A stretch of DNA of 64,000 nucleotides from Amycolatopsis cihanbeyliensis (GTDB lineage Bacteria; Actinomycetota; Actinomycetes; Mycobacteriales; Pseudonocardiaceae): NCBI RefSeq assembly GCF_006715045.1, contig NZ_VFML01000002.1, forward strand, positions 1,084,695-1,148,694, in the 5' to 3' direction. The stretch's first letter is position 1. Each line of letters opens with the position of its first letter. Made by a program: the position numbers and the translations under genes. Of this stretch, positions 30,181 through 39,877 are shown piece by piece. The notes beneath the pieces are model-generated. The model did not search any database. It saw only the letters and a program-made list of their open reading frames with translations, and was not told the origin of the DNA.

Positions 30181-30984
30181 ATGACCGTCAACGAAACCGC
30201 GCCAGGCCCAACTGAACCCACCGCACTCACCCATTCGGGTGAAGAATCCAGGTTAAGCACTTCGGGCAGACTAAACCAAGATCGAACGCTCTGGATCCAG
30301 TGCGGATGCACCGCCCTGGTCGCCATCGGCGCGGCTTACGTCTCGTACCGCCACGGGAGGGACTTCGCCCTCCGCTTCGGCGCCGACAACACCTCGGCAT
30401 CGATCTGGCCACTGATCGTCGACGGCCTGCTCATCATGGCCACAGTCGAACTGTGGAAGACGACGGACGGCCAGCACCGGCGCGGCCGGTGGGCAGCCTG
30501 GCTGGCGTTCCTGTTCGGCATCGTGCTCTCGCTACACGCCAACATCGCCGCCGCACCCGAACTCAGCCTGCCGGCCATCATGGTCGCGGCTTGCCCACCC
30601 CTTGCTCTCCTGCTGGCCGTCGAACTACTCAACCGGGCACTGAAGCGCCACCAGGCCGACACGACCGGCGAGACCGACACCGAGCCCAGTGAGACACCCG
30701 AGATCAGCAAGGACGCGAACGAGCCACCACCCACCGTCGCGGGCCTGACCAGTTCGGCCGAACAGCCAACGTCCAAGGAGCAACAGATGTGGGCCTACTA
30801 CCTCGCCGAACGAGCCAACGGTCGCACACCGACCGGCCGGGAACTCGACGAGACCTTCGAGACCAACAACTACGGCCGCAAGGTCCTACGACGGTGGCGA
30901 GAGCAAGGCCGCATCACGCCCACGCCGCACTATCCCGAGGTCAACGGACACCGCCCCACCGGAGAGCCGATCATGCCCGATTAA
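30181..30984 (+). CDS. DUF2637 (SpdB-like) membrane protein
   Basis: A 267-residue protein. The first half matches DUF2637 with about four membrane helices (ALVAIGAAYVSYRHG, IWPLIVDGLLIMATVEL, WAAWLAFLFGIVLSLHANI, IMVAACPPLALLLAVELL). The C-terminal 80 residues form a winged-helix-like region (GRELDETFETNNYGRKVL). SpdB/DUF2637 proteins belong to plasmid and conjugative elements of actinomycetes, where they help intramycelial spread. This supports a mobile origin for the region even though no FtsK-type Tra gene is visible. The 237 bp that follow hold no recognisable gene. Confidence 0.8.
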   Translation: MTVNETAPGPTEPTALTHSGEESRLSTSGRLNQDRTLWIQCGCTALVAIGAAYVSYRHGRDFALRFGADNTSASIWPLIVDGLLIMATVELWKTTDGQHRRGRWAAWLAFLFGIVLSLHANIAAAPELSLPAIMVAACPPLALLLAVELLNRALKRHQADTTGETDTEPSETPEISKDANEPPPTVAGLTSSAEQPTSKEQQMWAYYLAERANGRTPTGRELDETFETNNYGRKVLRRWREQGRITPTPHYPEVNGHRPTGEPIMPD

Positions 30985-31221
30985 CAATAGCCAACGGCCA
31001 CATCCACCTACTTGCCATCTAGACCCTTACTCTGGAGCAGGCCGTGCACCTAGTGTTCCAGGACGGCCGAGGCAGGCGTTTGCTGCAGTTCGGAAACCGG
31101 CGAGTTGGCTGGTGTGCTGCGCTGCCCGCCGTGAACCACTACAACGGTCGGCCTGAACAGGCGCGGATGAGATTCCAGCAGTTTCTGCAGCAGGTCGACC
31201 GCGAGGTGGCAACGCCCGGTG

Positions 31222-33879
31222 TCATTCCAGCGAAGCAGGTAGGCCGGGTTGCGGGTTCAGGTATTCGTCGACGAGTTTCGCCAAGTGCATCGGCAGCGGC
31301 TGGGCCAGCGGGACGTAGTCGTCGTGGAACCTCAACTGGTGGCTCACCGCCGCCCACGCCACCGGGTCGTCTGCCGCATGACAGCCCAGCACCGTAAGTT
31401 CCAGGTACTGAGGGTTCCAGGCAGTCACCGTGGGCGCAGATGTCGCTCCCGGCTCGCGACCGAGCTTGCGAAGCCCTCGAGGGATCTTGGGGAAGTTCCT
31501 GGGCACGTCGGCCGTGCTGACGAAAACCCGGTTGTCTGGTGGCGCGTCCCGGGACGCCCACAGGCCAACGCCGAAACCCGGCGTGTCGTTATCTCGGCCC
31601 GGGGCGTACCACTGCGGCACCTCCTCCCGGCTGTTGCGGTCGCGGAGGAGCACGGCCCGAAGATGCTCACCGAAGGCACCAAGCCGCTGGTCAGGTTCGC
31701 CGCTGAAGCCCAGCGTATCCTTCACCAAGGTGCGGTTTCCCAACCAGCGCCATGAGTCCCGCATGTTGCCCGCATTCACGAGCAGTAGCGTCGGCCGGTC
31801 CCGAACCTGGAAGAGAATGGCGCGGACGCGACGCTCGACATCGGCTCGCTCATCGTCGACCGTCGGATACGTGCGTCGGACGCCGCTCACTGGCCCGTCC
31901 GCTTCCAGTTCGCTGTACGACGCGAGAGAGACGAGCAAGTCGCAGTAGGGGATCCAATCCTGCGTGCGTTCATCCCAGCCTTCGACGGGGTGTTCCGAAG
32001 CGGACGGCCGGATCCGCACCGCCACAAGGTGTCGGCTGGCGCGTCTCGTCATCGCGGTGGCCTGTTTACGAACCACCCACAGGGCCACGTATTGGAGATC
32101 CGGCGGGATGCCGGTGCCCGCTCGGTGCGCAGGCGCCGAGGACGCCCCGAGCTGCCGAAACCCGTCTCGGCAGGCGGCCTCGGCGCGTGTTGCCGGATCG
32201 GCGGTGCGGTCGTCGGCGACCTGAATAAACTGCGAGAGTCGCCCAGTGTCGGCGAACCCGAGGCGCAGCGCGAACTTGGGATCTGAGCCGGGCACGGTGA
32301 ACCGATCTGCACCGGGAATCTCGACCAGAGCCAGTCCCGGCCGTCCGGTCCGGCGGGGGAACTGCGCGGCGACAGCTGCTCGGCGAGCGCGCAATGCTTC
32401 GGCGGCCCGTGCGTCCGTGCTCTCCGTTTCCCGCGGAGCAGTCAGTCCGTTGCCGAGTGATCCGGCGTCAGACAACGTAATCTCGATCTCGAGGCCGTCC
32501 ACCGACCAGCGTCGCACGCACCCGTCACCGAAACCGGCCATATCGACCCCAAGCAGCAGAGCCAGCTGACGCACCAGGTGCTTCTGCGTCTCTGGGTAGA
32601 TGGTGACAATGTCGATGCGTAGCGGCTCTCCGGCCAGGGCGGCTCGCAGCGCCGCCCGTCGGGCGGTCACCGCTCGCAGCTCGACCGCAGCCCGGCGCAC
32701 CGGGTCCGTCCTGGGCACCTTGGGGAGTAGAACCGGCTTGGTGACTCGAAACGCGCGGCTCAGCGACGACACCCGGCGGAACCAGGGCCGAAGCCCGTCC
32801 GCAACCCAGTCGTCGAGCTGCGCTCGTTCTCCGGGCATCAGACCTGTACCGATCTTGTGCTGGCCCATCGCGGTGCTGTGCACAACCGCCGCAGCCACAT
32901 CGCCTTGACCGACCATCCACTCCTGCGGGGCGGCAATAAGATCATCGGGCTTTGGATAGCGCCGGACGATGTCGAGGTTGTCCAGGATCTCCACCGAACT
33001 GTGGCCCCGCCATGTGTATCGTCCCTCCTGCAGGGAAAATTTCATGACGTTGCCGACGAGGCGAAGCTGTCTCGCATGAGAGTCCTCTTGCCAGGGGAAG
33101 GGGAGGTCGAACAGCACAGTGGCACCGCGACCGCGCGGGACCCAGATTGGCGTCCGGGTTGACCAGCGTCGGATCCCCGACGACACGTGCACTCGGAACG
33201 ACGGCGTGAAAGGGACATTGTGCACGGTGATTTGCAGCATGGCCGAGTAGTAATGGTCCAGTCCGTCCTTTCGGTACTTCTGCGGTGGCCAAGAGATCAG
33301 CTCGGCCCCGTGTTCGCGCCGCACCACGCGGAACCATGTGTCCCTATCCGCCCCCTCCGCGCGAAACGGACGTTCGGCTAGGCGAAGGGCCAGCAGCTCC
33401 GGCAGGAGCGTGTACAACCGCCGATGCGGCAGCGCAGTCCCACCCGGTGAAACGTCGGTACCGGACAGCTCAACGGAGCAGCTCGTCCACTCCAGCTCTG
33501 TGTGCCGGACCGCCTCGAGCACACGACGGGTGGCCGACTGGTGCTCGCTCTCCGGTCGGAGTTCGGCCACCCAACTCAGGAACGCAGGCATGACGACGTC
33601 GGCTGGCACCTGCTCCCGCGCGTAGAGCCACGGCACTGAACTATCGGCGGCGGCACCGCGGCCGATCGCGAGCACGTCCGGCGCTACCGCGCGCAGCAGG
33701 TTGTCGAGCTTCCGCACCGGCAGCCCGGCGAACGGTTCACGACTACGCCAGCCTAGCGCGGACAAGTCCGTCAGCTCGGTGCGCCACTGCTCGGCGAACA
33801 TCATCACTTGGAAGTCTTCGATCCATGGTCCGACGTCGGGGTCGGGTTCATACGCACACGGGGTAATCACTGAGTACAT
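31222..33879 (-). CDS. pPIWI-RE protein (prokaryotic Argonaute-like effector)
   Basis: About 885 residues from ATG 33879 (MYSVITPCAYE). The order matches pPIWI-RE proteins: N-terminal X domain (DUF3962-like, about 1-330), a MID-like part near 430-480 (PLRIDIVTIYPETQKHLVRQ) and a C-terminal PIWI/RNase H-like domain (about 560-870). The family's diagnostic Arg and Glu appear in HLRAVLLRDRN and SREEVPQWY, with a GLW strand after. Family analysis predicts nucleic-acid-guided recognition of invading DNA or R-loops. It is the last gene of a four-gene overlapping operon with helicase, domain-Y protein and nuclease. Guides and target are unknown. Confidence 0.82.
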   Translation of the reverse strand: MYSVITPCAYEPDPDVGPWIEDFQVMMFAEQWRTELTDLSALGWRSREPFAGLPVRKLDNLLRAVAPDVLAIGRGAAADSSVPWLYAREQVPADVVMPAFLSWVAELRPESEHQSATRRVLEAVRHTELEWTSCSVELSGTDVSPGGTALPHRRLYTLLPELLALRLAERPFRAEGADRDTWFRVVRREHGAELISWPPQKYRKDGLDHYYSAMLQITVHNVPFTPSFRVHVSSGIRRWSTRTPIWVPRGRGATVLFDLPFPWQEDSHARQLRLVGNVMKFSLQEGRYTWRGHSSVEILDNLDIVRRYPKPDDLIAAPQEWMVGQGDVAAAVVHSTAMGQHKIGTGLMPGERAQLDDWVADGLRPWFRRVSSLSRAFRVTKPVLLPKVPRTDPVRRAAVELRAVTARRAALRAALAGEPLRIDIVTIYPETQKHLVRQLALLLGVDMAGFGDGCVRRWSVDGLEIEITLSDAGSLGNGLTAPRETESTDARAAEALRARRAAVAAQFPRRTGRPGLALVEIPGADRFTVPGSDPKFALRLGFADTGRLSQFIQVADDRTADPATRAEAACRDGFRQLGASSAPAHRAGTGIPPDLQYVALWVVRKQATAMTRRASRHLVAVRIRPSASEHPVEGWDERTQDWIPYCDLLVSLASYSELEADGPVSGVRRTYPTVDDERADVERRVRAILFQVRDRPTLLLVNAGNMRDSWRWLGNRTLVKDTLGFSGEPDQRLGAFGEHLRAVLLRDRNSREEVPQWYAPGRDNDTPGFGVGLWASRDAPPDNRVFVSTADVPRNFPKIPRGLRKLGREPGATSAPTVTAWNPQYLELTVLGCHAADDPVAWAAVSHQLRFHDDYVPLAQPLPMHLAKLVDEYLNPQPGLPASLE

Positions 33880-36800
33880 TTCGGGTCCCTGTCGTTGAGG
33901 CAACGGTCCAGCGCCGCCCAGAGCGGCCGATAGAGCGCGTCGACTATGTAACGGTCGTGAGCCGGCTCGACCGACCGCCGGCTGAGATAACGTGTCAGCA
34001 CGGCGTGGATGTTGTGCAGCAAGCTGGTCTTGCAGGTCTCTTCGGTCAGCCGACCCGCTGCGGTCTCTGGGGCGAAGGCGGCGTCGACGAACACGACGCG
34101 GGCGTGTACCCCGCCACGCACCAGCCGGCCGATTACCTGCCAGATGAGCACCAGCAGGTCCCAGGTCACGGTGTCGCGGTCGGCACCGAGACTGCTCCAG
34201 CCGAGCGGCCTAGCGAGGGCCCGGTACCACTGCCGTCTCGCCTCCTTCCGAATTGCGAGCGCACCATCGTCCACATCGGCCGCTGTGCACATCAGCGCGT
34301 CGAACTCCGGGCTGTCGACGTACCGGATCAGCCAGTCGTTCACCGTGTGCACCGCAAGTCCCAGGTCGTCGGGCCGGGGGTTCGGCCGGGCAAGGAAGTA
34401 CACGGTGCCGATCGCGGCTACCTTCTTCTCGTTGAGGATGTTGTGTCCACGCTCGACTGCGAGCAGCGGCGCCACGAGGATCTGGGCGTCGGTCCAGCGG
34501 AGAGAGTCGACGTCACCGCGACGCAGGGCGGGCGCGTGCCGCTCATCACCCGCAGCTGTCGCTCCGACAGCCACATCGTCGTCAGGCACCAACCGCAATA
34601 CGCTCCCATGCCATCTCAAGCTCAGCGTGTGCAGGGTGTCGGCCACGAGCGCGGCTTCCTCGTAGCTGCCTACCAGCAGCAGGATGCGCCGCCGCGAATC
34701 CGGCAGAACGCGCAGTTCACGGTCCAGGATGCTTCCGTCATGGTCTTGCTCACCGAGGCGCACCGCCATCCGGCGGAGGATCTCCGGCCGTTCGTCCAAG
34801 TCTGCACCGGAAAGCTTCAGTGGCTCCTGGTCGGTGTCACTGCGAAGGAACTCGAACCGCATCTCGGTCCCATTGACGACGGTCCGGACGTCGTCCAAAT
34901 CCGGCAGCAGGACAATGCCGACGGGGACAGGCACGTGGTAGCGGCTGGAACTGCCAGCCCAGCTGCTCCCCGACATCAGGAGCACGTTGGTGCCAGGGCG
35001 GCCGTCTACCTCGGGAATCCCAGGGAGCGCGCGGAGCAGTTCTCGCCCGACTCCGCTGCATCGGAAGTACCGTAGCTCACCGCTCTGCACGCCGTGCCGC
35101 GGTGGCCCGTCGACGATGAACTGGAAACCCAGCACGTTACCCATAGGCGCTTCCGGGACGATTGGGCCGTAGTCTGGTGGGCGCTGGTACATGTCGTTGA
35201 AGGTCAATTTCAGGACCGACTCCACTCGTGGCCACATCGCGTTCATCAGCGCCAGTTTCGGCTCCAGCACCGACAGCAGCAGGGTGAACTCGAACTGGCG
35301 GCACTTTTCGTCCAGCCATTCCTCCGGGTGCGGGGATGGCTTGTGTCTCCGTTTCGGGGGCTTCGGTCGTTCTTGCTCTTCGTCGTAGGCCCGCTGCAGC
35401 TCAGCCAGCTTCGCTGGGAGATCAAACAGCTTCACCATCAGGTCGCTCAGCTTCTGCCGGGTCGCTGCCTGACGCCCGGTGGTGAGCAATTCGTTGACGA
35501 GCACGGTCAGTTCCGACACGGCGGCCCTGGCGCGATCCCCGAACGGGTTGTCGCGGAAGTCGTCCAGGAGACTGGTCAGCTGCTGGCGCGCTTCCTTCGC
35601 GTTGGACGCGTCGTCCGGGTAGCGCTCCTCGATCAGGCGGAGCTGGAGCGTCCACGCACTGAAATAGCCGGTGCGCACCCAGTCCCGGAGATCGCGTCGG
35701 GCGACCAGCATCGCGTACAGCCGGTCGGTGGCCGCCGTGATCGTGTTGACCGCCGCCGTCCAATCCTCGACGTCGCGATCGGACAGCTGAGTCCTCGCCC
35801 CCTCGGACAACTCCCGGATCTTGTGGGTGTTCAGCTCGTCGAGCAGTGATCGGCTCCCCGCGCCACCGATCAGGGCAACCGCGGGGGCGAACATGCGATC
35901 GAGCTGCATCTGCACCCTGTCGGCCTCGTCGACGATGACCAGGTCACTACGCCGACAAGCGGCCTCAAGGTAGCGGAGCCGCTCGGGATTCTGCGGCTGC
36001 GGCACCGCAGCGTCCACCAGGCCAGCCGGCGTTGATACCCAGATGGTGGCGTCGACCAACTCGTGTGCGCCGCGGTGCCGAGGACACCCTGCCCAGTACG
36101 GACAGGCCAACGGCACCTTCGACCACTCCCGCTTGCTCCCGGGCTGAACCGAGCGGCGGTGGAGCCGGATGCACGGTGCCTGGTTGAAGGCGAGCACGTC
36201 GTCCTGGTCACCGGTGAGCACGTTCAGCACGCATGAGGTGCTGAGGTAGGTGAGCGCGGGATTGTCATGAGCGAGCACATTGGACTCGCCGCGCCCGGCA
36301 AGCCTGCGGTGCATCCGCTGAGCATGCCGTTGCTTGCCGGAGGCACCCAGGATCGGGGCAGCCAGGTCGTCGGTGTATCGGTTGTAGAGCCTGACCAGCT
36401 CCAGCGTTTCGGCGACATCCCCGACCACGACGGTGACGCGGCGTCCGCGGCGTGCGAGGTGCACCGCCAGTACATCGCGCAGCGTGCTCTTCCCTGCGCC
36501 CACGATGCCGAGGAGGTGCTCGATCCGCGAGATCGTGAACCGACCAGCAGGGCGGAAGCTCCTCTTCCCCCGCTTCCGGAGCCGGACCGACCGCAGGCGG
36601 CGTGCCCAGTCGCGGAACTCGATGCGGTCCATCTCCTCGGCAGTGGTGATCAGGTCGCGCCACACGACCGGGATCGGTTCTCCACAGCCATCCGGGACGA
36701 GATCGACATCGTGCCCGACAGGCTGCGAGAGGTTCCCAGTGTCGGGCAGGTCGACGCGCACCGTCATCCGGCCAGCCTGGAACCGGTGCACCCCTTGCTT

Positions 36801-37253
36801 TGCAAAAGAAACCGGGCGGCTCGCGAACGGCGGGGCCACGGCCAGCAACTGGTCGTACCAGGTGAACCGTTCATCGGCGATTCCTTCGGTCGGCAGCCGG
36901 GTGACCCGGGTGGACGGGTCAGGTACGTCGAAGGTGCGGAACTCCTGGCCGAGCTCCTGGTAGGCGACCAAGGCATCATGCCACGCCATTCGCTTGCGCA
37001 GCGTCCACAACGTGAAGCGCGCCGACCGGAGGGCGACAGCCGCGTCCGCGCTCGTCACGAGCCCTCGGCCGCGTGCGTAGGGAATACCGCAGAATAGGAC
37101 CCATGCCCCTCCCACCGGCTCATCTGGGTTCAGCCGCTCGTGCAGCAGCAGCCCGAGTTCAACGTCGCACAGCAGGGCCGCCTGATCCGATCGCAGGCCA
37201 GCGTTTCTGAGCTTGCTCAGAACGGGGGCCAGCACCACCGCGGGGTCACGCAT
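33867..37253 (-). CDS. DinG-like helicase of the pPIWI-RE island
   Basis: About 1,128 residues. The first 240 form the Z-type N-terminal domain of pPIWI-RE islands. Then a superfamily-2 helicase core follows: Walker A as GIVGAGKSTLRDVL (near 255), Walker B as VIVDEADRVQMQ, and motif VI as QVIGRLVRGGVHARVVFVD. Between Walker A and B several cysteines (NQAPCIRLHR, LACPYWAGCPRHR) resemble the Fe-S cluster of DinG/XPD helicases. It overlaps the pPIWI-RE start by 13 bp and the domain-Y stop by 8 bp. It probably unwinds DNA for the guide-loaded effector. Confidence 0.82.
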   Translation of the reverse strand: MRDPAVVLAPVLSKLRNAGLRSDQAALLCDVELGLLLHERLNPDEPVGGAWVLFCGIPYARGRGLVTSADAAVALRSARFTLWTLRKRMAWHDALVAYQELGQEFRTFDVPDPSTRVTRLPTEGIADERFTWYDQLLAVAPPFASRPVSFAKQGVHRFQAGRMTVRVDLPDTGNLSQPVGHDVDLVPDGCGEPIPVVWRDLITTAEEMDRIEFRDWARRLRSVRLRKRGKRSFRPAGRFTISRIEHLLGIVGAGKSTLRDVLAVHLARRGRRVTVVVGDVAETLELVRLYNRYTDDLAAPILGASGKQRHAQRMHRRLAGRGESNVLAHDNPALTYLSTSCVLNVLTGDQDDVLAFNQAPCIRLHRRSVQPGSKREWSKVPLACPYWAGCPRHRGAHELVDATIWVSTPAGLVDAAVPQPQNPERLRYLEAACRRSDLVIVDEADRVQMQLDRMFAPAVALIGGAGSRSLLDELNTHKIRELSEGARTQLSDRDVEDWTAAVNTITAATDRLYAMLVARRDLRDWVRTGYFSAWTLQLRLIEERYPDDASNAKEARQQLTSLLDDFRDNPFGDRARAAVSELTVLVNELLTTGRQAATRQKLSDLMVKLFDLPAKLAELQRAYDEEQERPKPPKRRHKPSPHPEEWLDEKCRQFEFTLLLSVLEPKLALMNAMWPRVESVLKLTFNDMYQRPPDYGPIVPEAPMGNVLGFQFIVDGPPRHGVQSGELRYFRCSGVGRELLRALPGIPEVDGRPGTNVLLMSGSSWAGSSSRYHVPVPVGIVLLPDLDDVRTVVNGTEMRFEFLRSDTDQEPLKLSGADLDERPEILRRMAVRLGEQDHDGSILDRELRVLPDSRRRILLLVGSYEEAALVADTLHTLSLRWHGSVLRLVPDDDVAVGATAAGDERHAPALRRGDVDSLRWTDAQILVAPLLAVERGHNILNEKKVAAIGTVYFLARPNPRPDDLGLAVHTVNDWLIRYVDSPEFDALMCTAADVDDGALAIRKEARRQWYRALARPLGWSSLGADRDTVTWDLLVLIWQVIGRLVRGGVHARVVFVDAAFAPETAAGRLTEETCKTSLLHNIHAVLTRYLSRRSVEPAHDRYIVDALYRPLWAALDRCLNDRDPKCTQ

Positions 37254-38274
37254 CAAGAATCCTTCCAGTCGGTTTCGTCCCTGCGAGCAGTTCGCTCTCG
37301 GTCATGAGGGTGACGTGTGTTCCTGGCGGCAGGGCGTCCGCAAAAGCCTGACGGCTAGCCGAAGCGGTCATCGCAAAGCCGTCCGGCACGACCGCGATGT
37401 CCACTCCGCTGGCAGCGGCGTCGCGGGCCAGGACCGTCGGCACGACCCGGTCGTAGAATTGGACGGTCCGGGGTTCACTTCCGGGAAACCGCACTTCGTG
37501 GCGTTCGACGGCCGGTCCGAACGAGCGCACCGGAAGCCCCGCGGATGCCAGACCGCTGCGCAGTCGGTCCTCTGCCTGGGCCGGAAGGGCCACGAAGATC
37601 CGAAGCGCAGGGTGCAGCATAAGCGTCTTGGAGGCCGAAAAGCGCTGCTCCACCTGGCTTCCCGATGGGCAGGTCTCCCGCTCGCACCACGCGGTTAATT
37701 GGTCATCCGGGCTACCCGGCCGGGCAGGCAGTCCGCACTCGCACAGGGCGACCTTGCCGCGCACGACCCACTCGGCGGGGACCGGCTGGTACAGATCTTT
37801 GACGAACTTGTACACCGCCGCCGCGGGAGGATCTTCCATCAGAAGCTTGCGATGTGTATCCGGTCCCACGAGCACGTGCGACCGAAGAAACCGGCGCCGC
37901 TCGACCGCCTCGCCTGCTGGGACGTCGGACAACGCTTGCGCCATGAGCTCCTCGGCGACGGCCGCCAGCCCCGCCAACTCGGCACAGGCTCGCGTTCGCG
38001 TCCGGTGGACCGGATCGACCAAAGCCAGTCCGGCGCACTGCTCCCCCGGTGGGAACGGCCACGACGGTGATGAAAGGTCCGTGCACCATCGGATCAGCTC
38101 GGGCACACCGGCCGGCGGGGTGGCCCCCTGGTGCAGGCATTCGCAGACGACCAGGTCGAGCGCGTACTGGGTCTCCTGCGGGTACGGTGGAACCGTCGAT
38201 CCCCCGGCGTCGCGATAGGACAGTGCGTACACGCCACTAGCCAGGTGGTCGAGCAGTACCGTTCTGCCCGTCAT
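37246..38274 (-). CDS. pPIWI-RE island domain-Y / REase-like protein, nuclease residues apparently lost
   Basis: A 342-residue protein from ATG 38274, overlapping the upstream nuclease stop (ATGA). The N-terminal half fits the island's domain Y, with a cluster of cysteines in the middle (CECGLPARPG, CERETCPSG) likely to bind zinc. The C-terminal 110 residues resemble the REase fold of these islands (TLMLHPALRIFV). Where family members tend to show a VDVKD-type Asp and Lys, this one reads VQFYDRVVPTVLA, so the core acid and lysine look absent. It may be structural, with cutting moved to the fourth gene. Fold assignment is by context and pattern only. Confidence 0.65.
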   Translation of the reverse strand: MTGRTVLLDHLASGVYALSYRDAGGSTVPPYPQETQYALDLVVCECLHQGATPPAGVPELIRWCTDLSSPSWPFPPGEQCAGLALVDPVHRTRTRACAELAGLAAVAEELMAQALSDVPAGEAVERRRFLRSHVLVGPDTHRKLLMEDPPAAAVYKFVKDLYQPVPAEWVVRGKVALCECGLPARPGSPDDQLTAWCERETCPSGSQVEQRFSASKTLMLHPALRIFVALPAQAEDRLRSGLASAGLPVRSFGPAVERHEVRFPGSEPRTVQFYDRVVPTVLARDAAASGVDIAVVPDGFAMTASASRQAFADALPPGTHVTLMTESELLAGTKPTGRILDA

Positions 38275-39848
38275 TCCACGCCTCCGGTTACGTCTCGCGC
38301 CGAGCACCACCGGGCCACCTCGCAGTCGGAGCAGTGCCGGCCCGGTGCCGGGAGGAACCGGTCGTCTTCCTGCCACCGACCGAACGACTCGCGTACCACG
38401 GTCTCCGCCCGCAGGCGGACCTCGGGTGTCTTCGGGTCGAGCGTGTACAGGTCAGCACCCGCGGGCCGAAGAATCTCAAGTTCGACCCGACCGATCCCCA
38501 GCCCGAACTCGCTGCGTGCAGCAAGAATTGTCGCGAGAGCCAGCTGTGGGTACTGCTCGAGCCAAGGACGCGCACCTCTGCGCCCAGAAGCCGAGGTCTT
38601 CAACTCGCGCCAGACCCACGTTTCCCCGTCGTGGTAGAGCAGATCGGGCCTGGCCAGGACGACTGTGTCGGCGTCCGGGTCCTCATAGACCAGGTCAGGT
38701 TCCACCCGGAGGGTGTCCGGTGTCCTCGTGTGGTGCACCGGGCACACCGCTGCATGGTTACGCAGAAGAACAAGGCCGAGTGCACGGTCCTCCGGTGTCA
38801 GGCCGAACCCGGCAGGCACCCAGTCCTCGGGCACCTGGGTTTCGCACGGCCTGGTGGCCCCGTCGTGCTGGCGCTCCAGGTACCGGTGGACCGCCCGCCC
38901 ACGCTCGGCCGCCGGCCCGCGCTCAACACCTTGGTCAACCGGGAGCCGCTGCCTGCGGCCGTAATCCCGAGCCGGGCAGACGGCGTGGTTCCGCGCCGAC
39001 GTGGCCGACCAGCTCCGGCGTGGTCGCCGTCGGTTCCTGACGCCCAGGAGACCCGGCGTCCGGCGTAGCTCAGGGCAGACGGCCGAGAAAGGGCAGTCGA
39101 CGCAAGCAGCGCCCGGCCGGTACTCGGCGGGTTCGCCAGCGTCAACGAGCTGCGCCAGGGCAGCCCGGCCCGACATATCGTAGAGGTCGAGTGCGGCCTG
39201 CCGCGAGCCGTCGAACAACGTGACCGACTCACCTTCCAGCATCCCGAATTGCCGGAGCCTGACGTGTTGCGGTGGCACGTCCGGACCTCCTGAGGCCAGG
39301 ACCAGCGCCGCGACCGCGATTTCGGCGTCCGTCCTCGCCCGCCCCTCCAGGCGGTTCGCCGGCAATCGCACCTCGCGCAGTTTGCCGTCCGGTGTTCGGT
39401 AGCACCTGCCCCAGACGGTGATCCGGTACTGTCGGGCGCCGCGCCGATCCGGCTGGGCAAGAACGTTCTCGTACACCCACTTCCCCCGCATGGGGGTCAG
39501 TCCGTCAACCACTTCGGGTGAGTAGACCTCCAGGTACCCCCTGACGGCGTGGGCAGTCCATTGCCGAACCAAGTCGTGCACCGGGTTCCGCCCGATCTGC
39601 GCGAGCGCGTCGTCAACGGCAACGCCCTGGTGCTCGACGAGATCCAAAACATCCATGAACGGTCCGTTCGTAAAGTTTTTCAGTACCTCTGGCTTGCGGG
39701 GTACCCGCGTGTCGGCCCGGTATCGCGGCCGTGCGCTCAGCGCGTCCCGCGCCGGGCAGCGGTACCGTGCCGGTCCGAGCATTCCAACCGACACCTTGAT
39801 CAGGTCGGAATCACCGGACACCCCGGCCGGAGGGTGCCATTGCGTCAT
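38271..39848 (-). CDS. Tandem RecB/Cas4-like PD-(D/E)XK nuclease in the pPIWI-RE operon
   Basis: A 525-residue protein, first gene of the operon, with a GGAAGAGGAAG ribosome-binding site. Two halves are visible. The N-terminal half looks like a degenerate RecB-type domain ending in a cysteine group (CVDCPFSAVC). The C-terminal half restarts with a RecB-like helix (SWSATSARNHAVCPARDYG, RGRAVHRYLE) and holds the catalytic acid and WRELKTS (ExK), a QYPQLALA helix and a final CSDCEVARWC. Such Cys groups bind an Fe-S cluster in Cas4/AddB nucleases. It could be the DNA-cutting activity of the system. Confidence 0.75.
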   Translation of the reverse strand: MTQWHPPAGVSGDSDLIKVSVGMLGPARYRCPARDALSARPRYRADTRVPRKPEVLKNFTNGPFMDVLDLVEHQGVAVDDALAQIGRNPVHDLVRQWTAHAVRGYLEVYSPEVVDGLTPMRGKWVYENVLAQPDRRGARQYRITVWGRCYRTPDGKLREVRLPANRLEGRARTDAEIAVAALVLASGGPDVPPQHVRLRQFGMLEGESVTLFDGSRQAALDLYDMSGRAALAQLVDAGEPAEYRPGAACVDCPFSAVCPELRRTPGLLGVRNRRRPRRSWSATSARNHAVCPARDYGRRQRLPVDQGVERGPAAERGRAVHRYLERQHDGATRPCETQVPEDWVPAGFGLTPEDRALGLVLLRNHAAVCPVHHTRTPDTLRVEPDLVYEDPDADTVVLARPDLLYHDGETWVWRELKTSASGRRGARPWLEQYPQLALATILAARSEFGLGIGRVELEILRPAGADLYTLDPKTPEVRLRAETVVRESFGRWQEDDRFLPAPGRHCSDCEVARWCSARDVTGGVE

Positions 39849-39877
39849 TTCTTCCTCTTCCGTGAGAGCATCTCGGG
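39849..39877. promoter_or_regulatory. 29-bp gap between divergent nuclease and kinase starts
   Basis: Only 29 bp separate the ATG of the pPIWI-RE operon (minus) and the GTG of the kinase (plus), so promoters must lie inside the opposite genes' 5' ends. This ties expression of the defence operon and kinase together. No -10/-35 match stands out. Confidence 0.4.
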
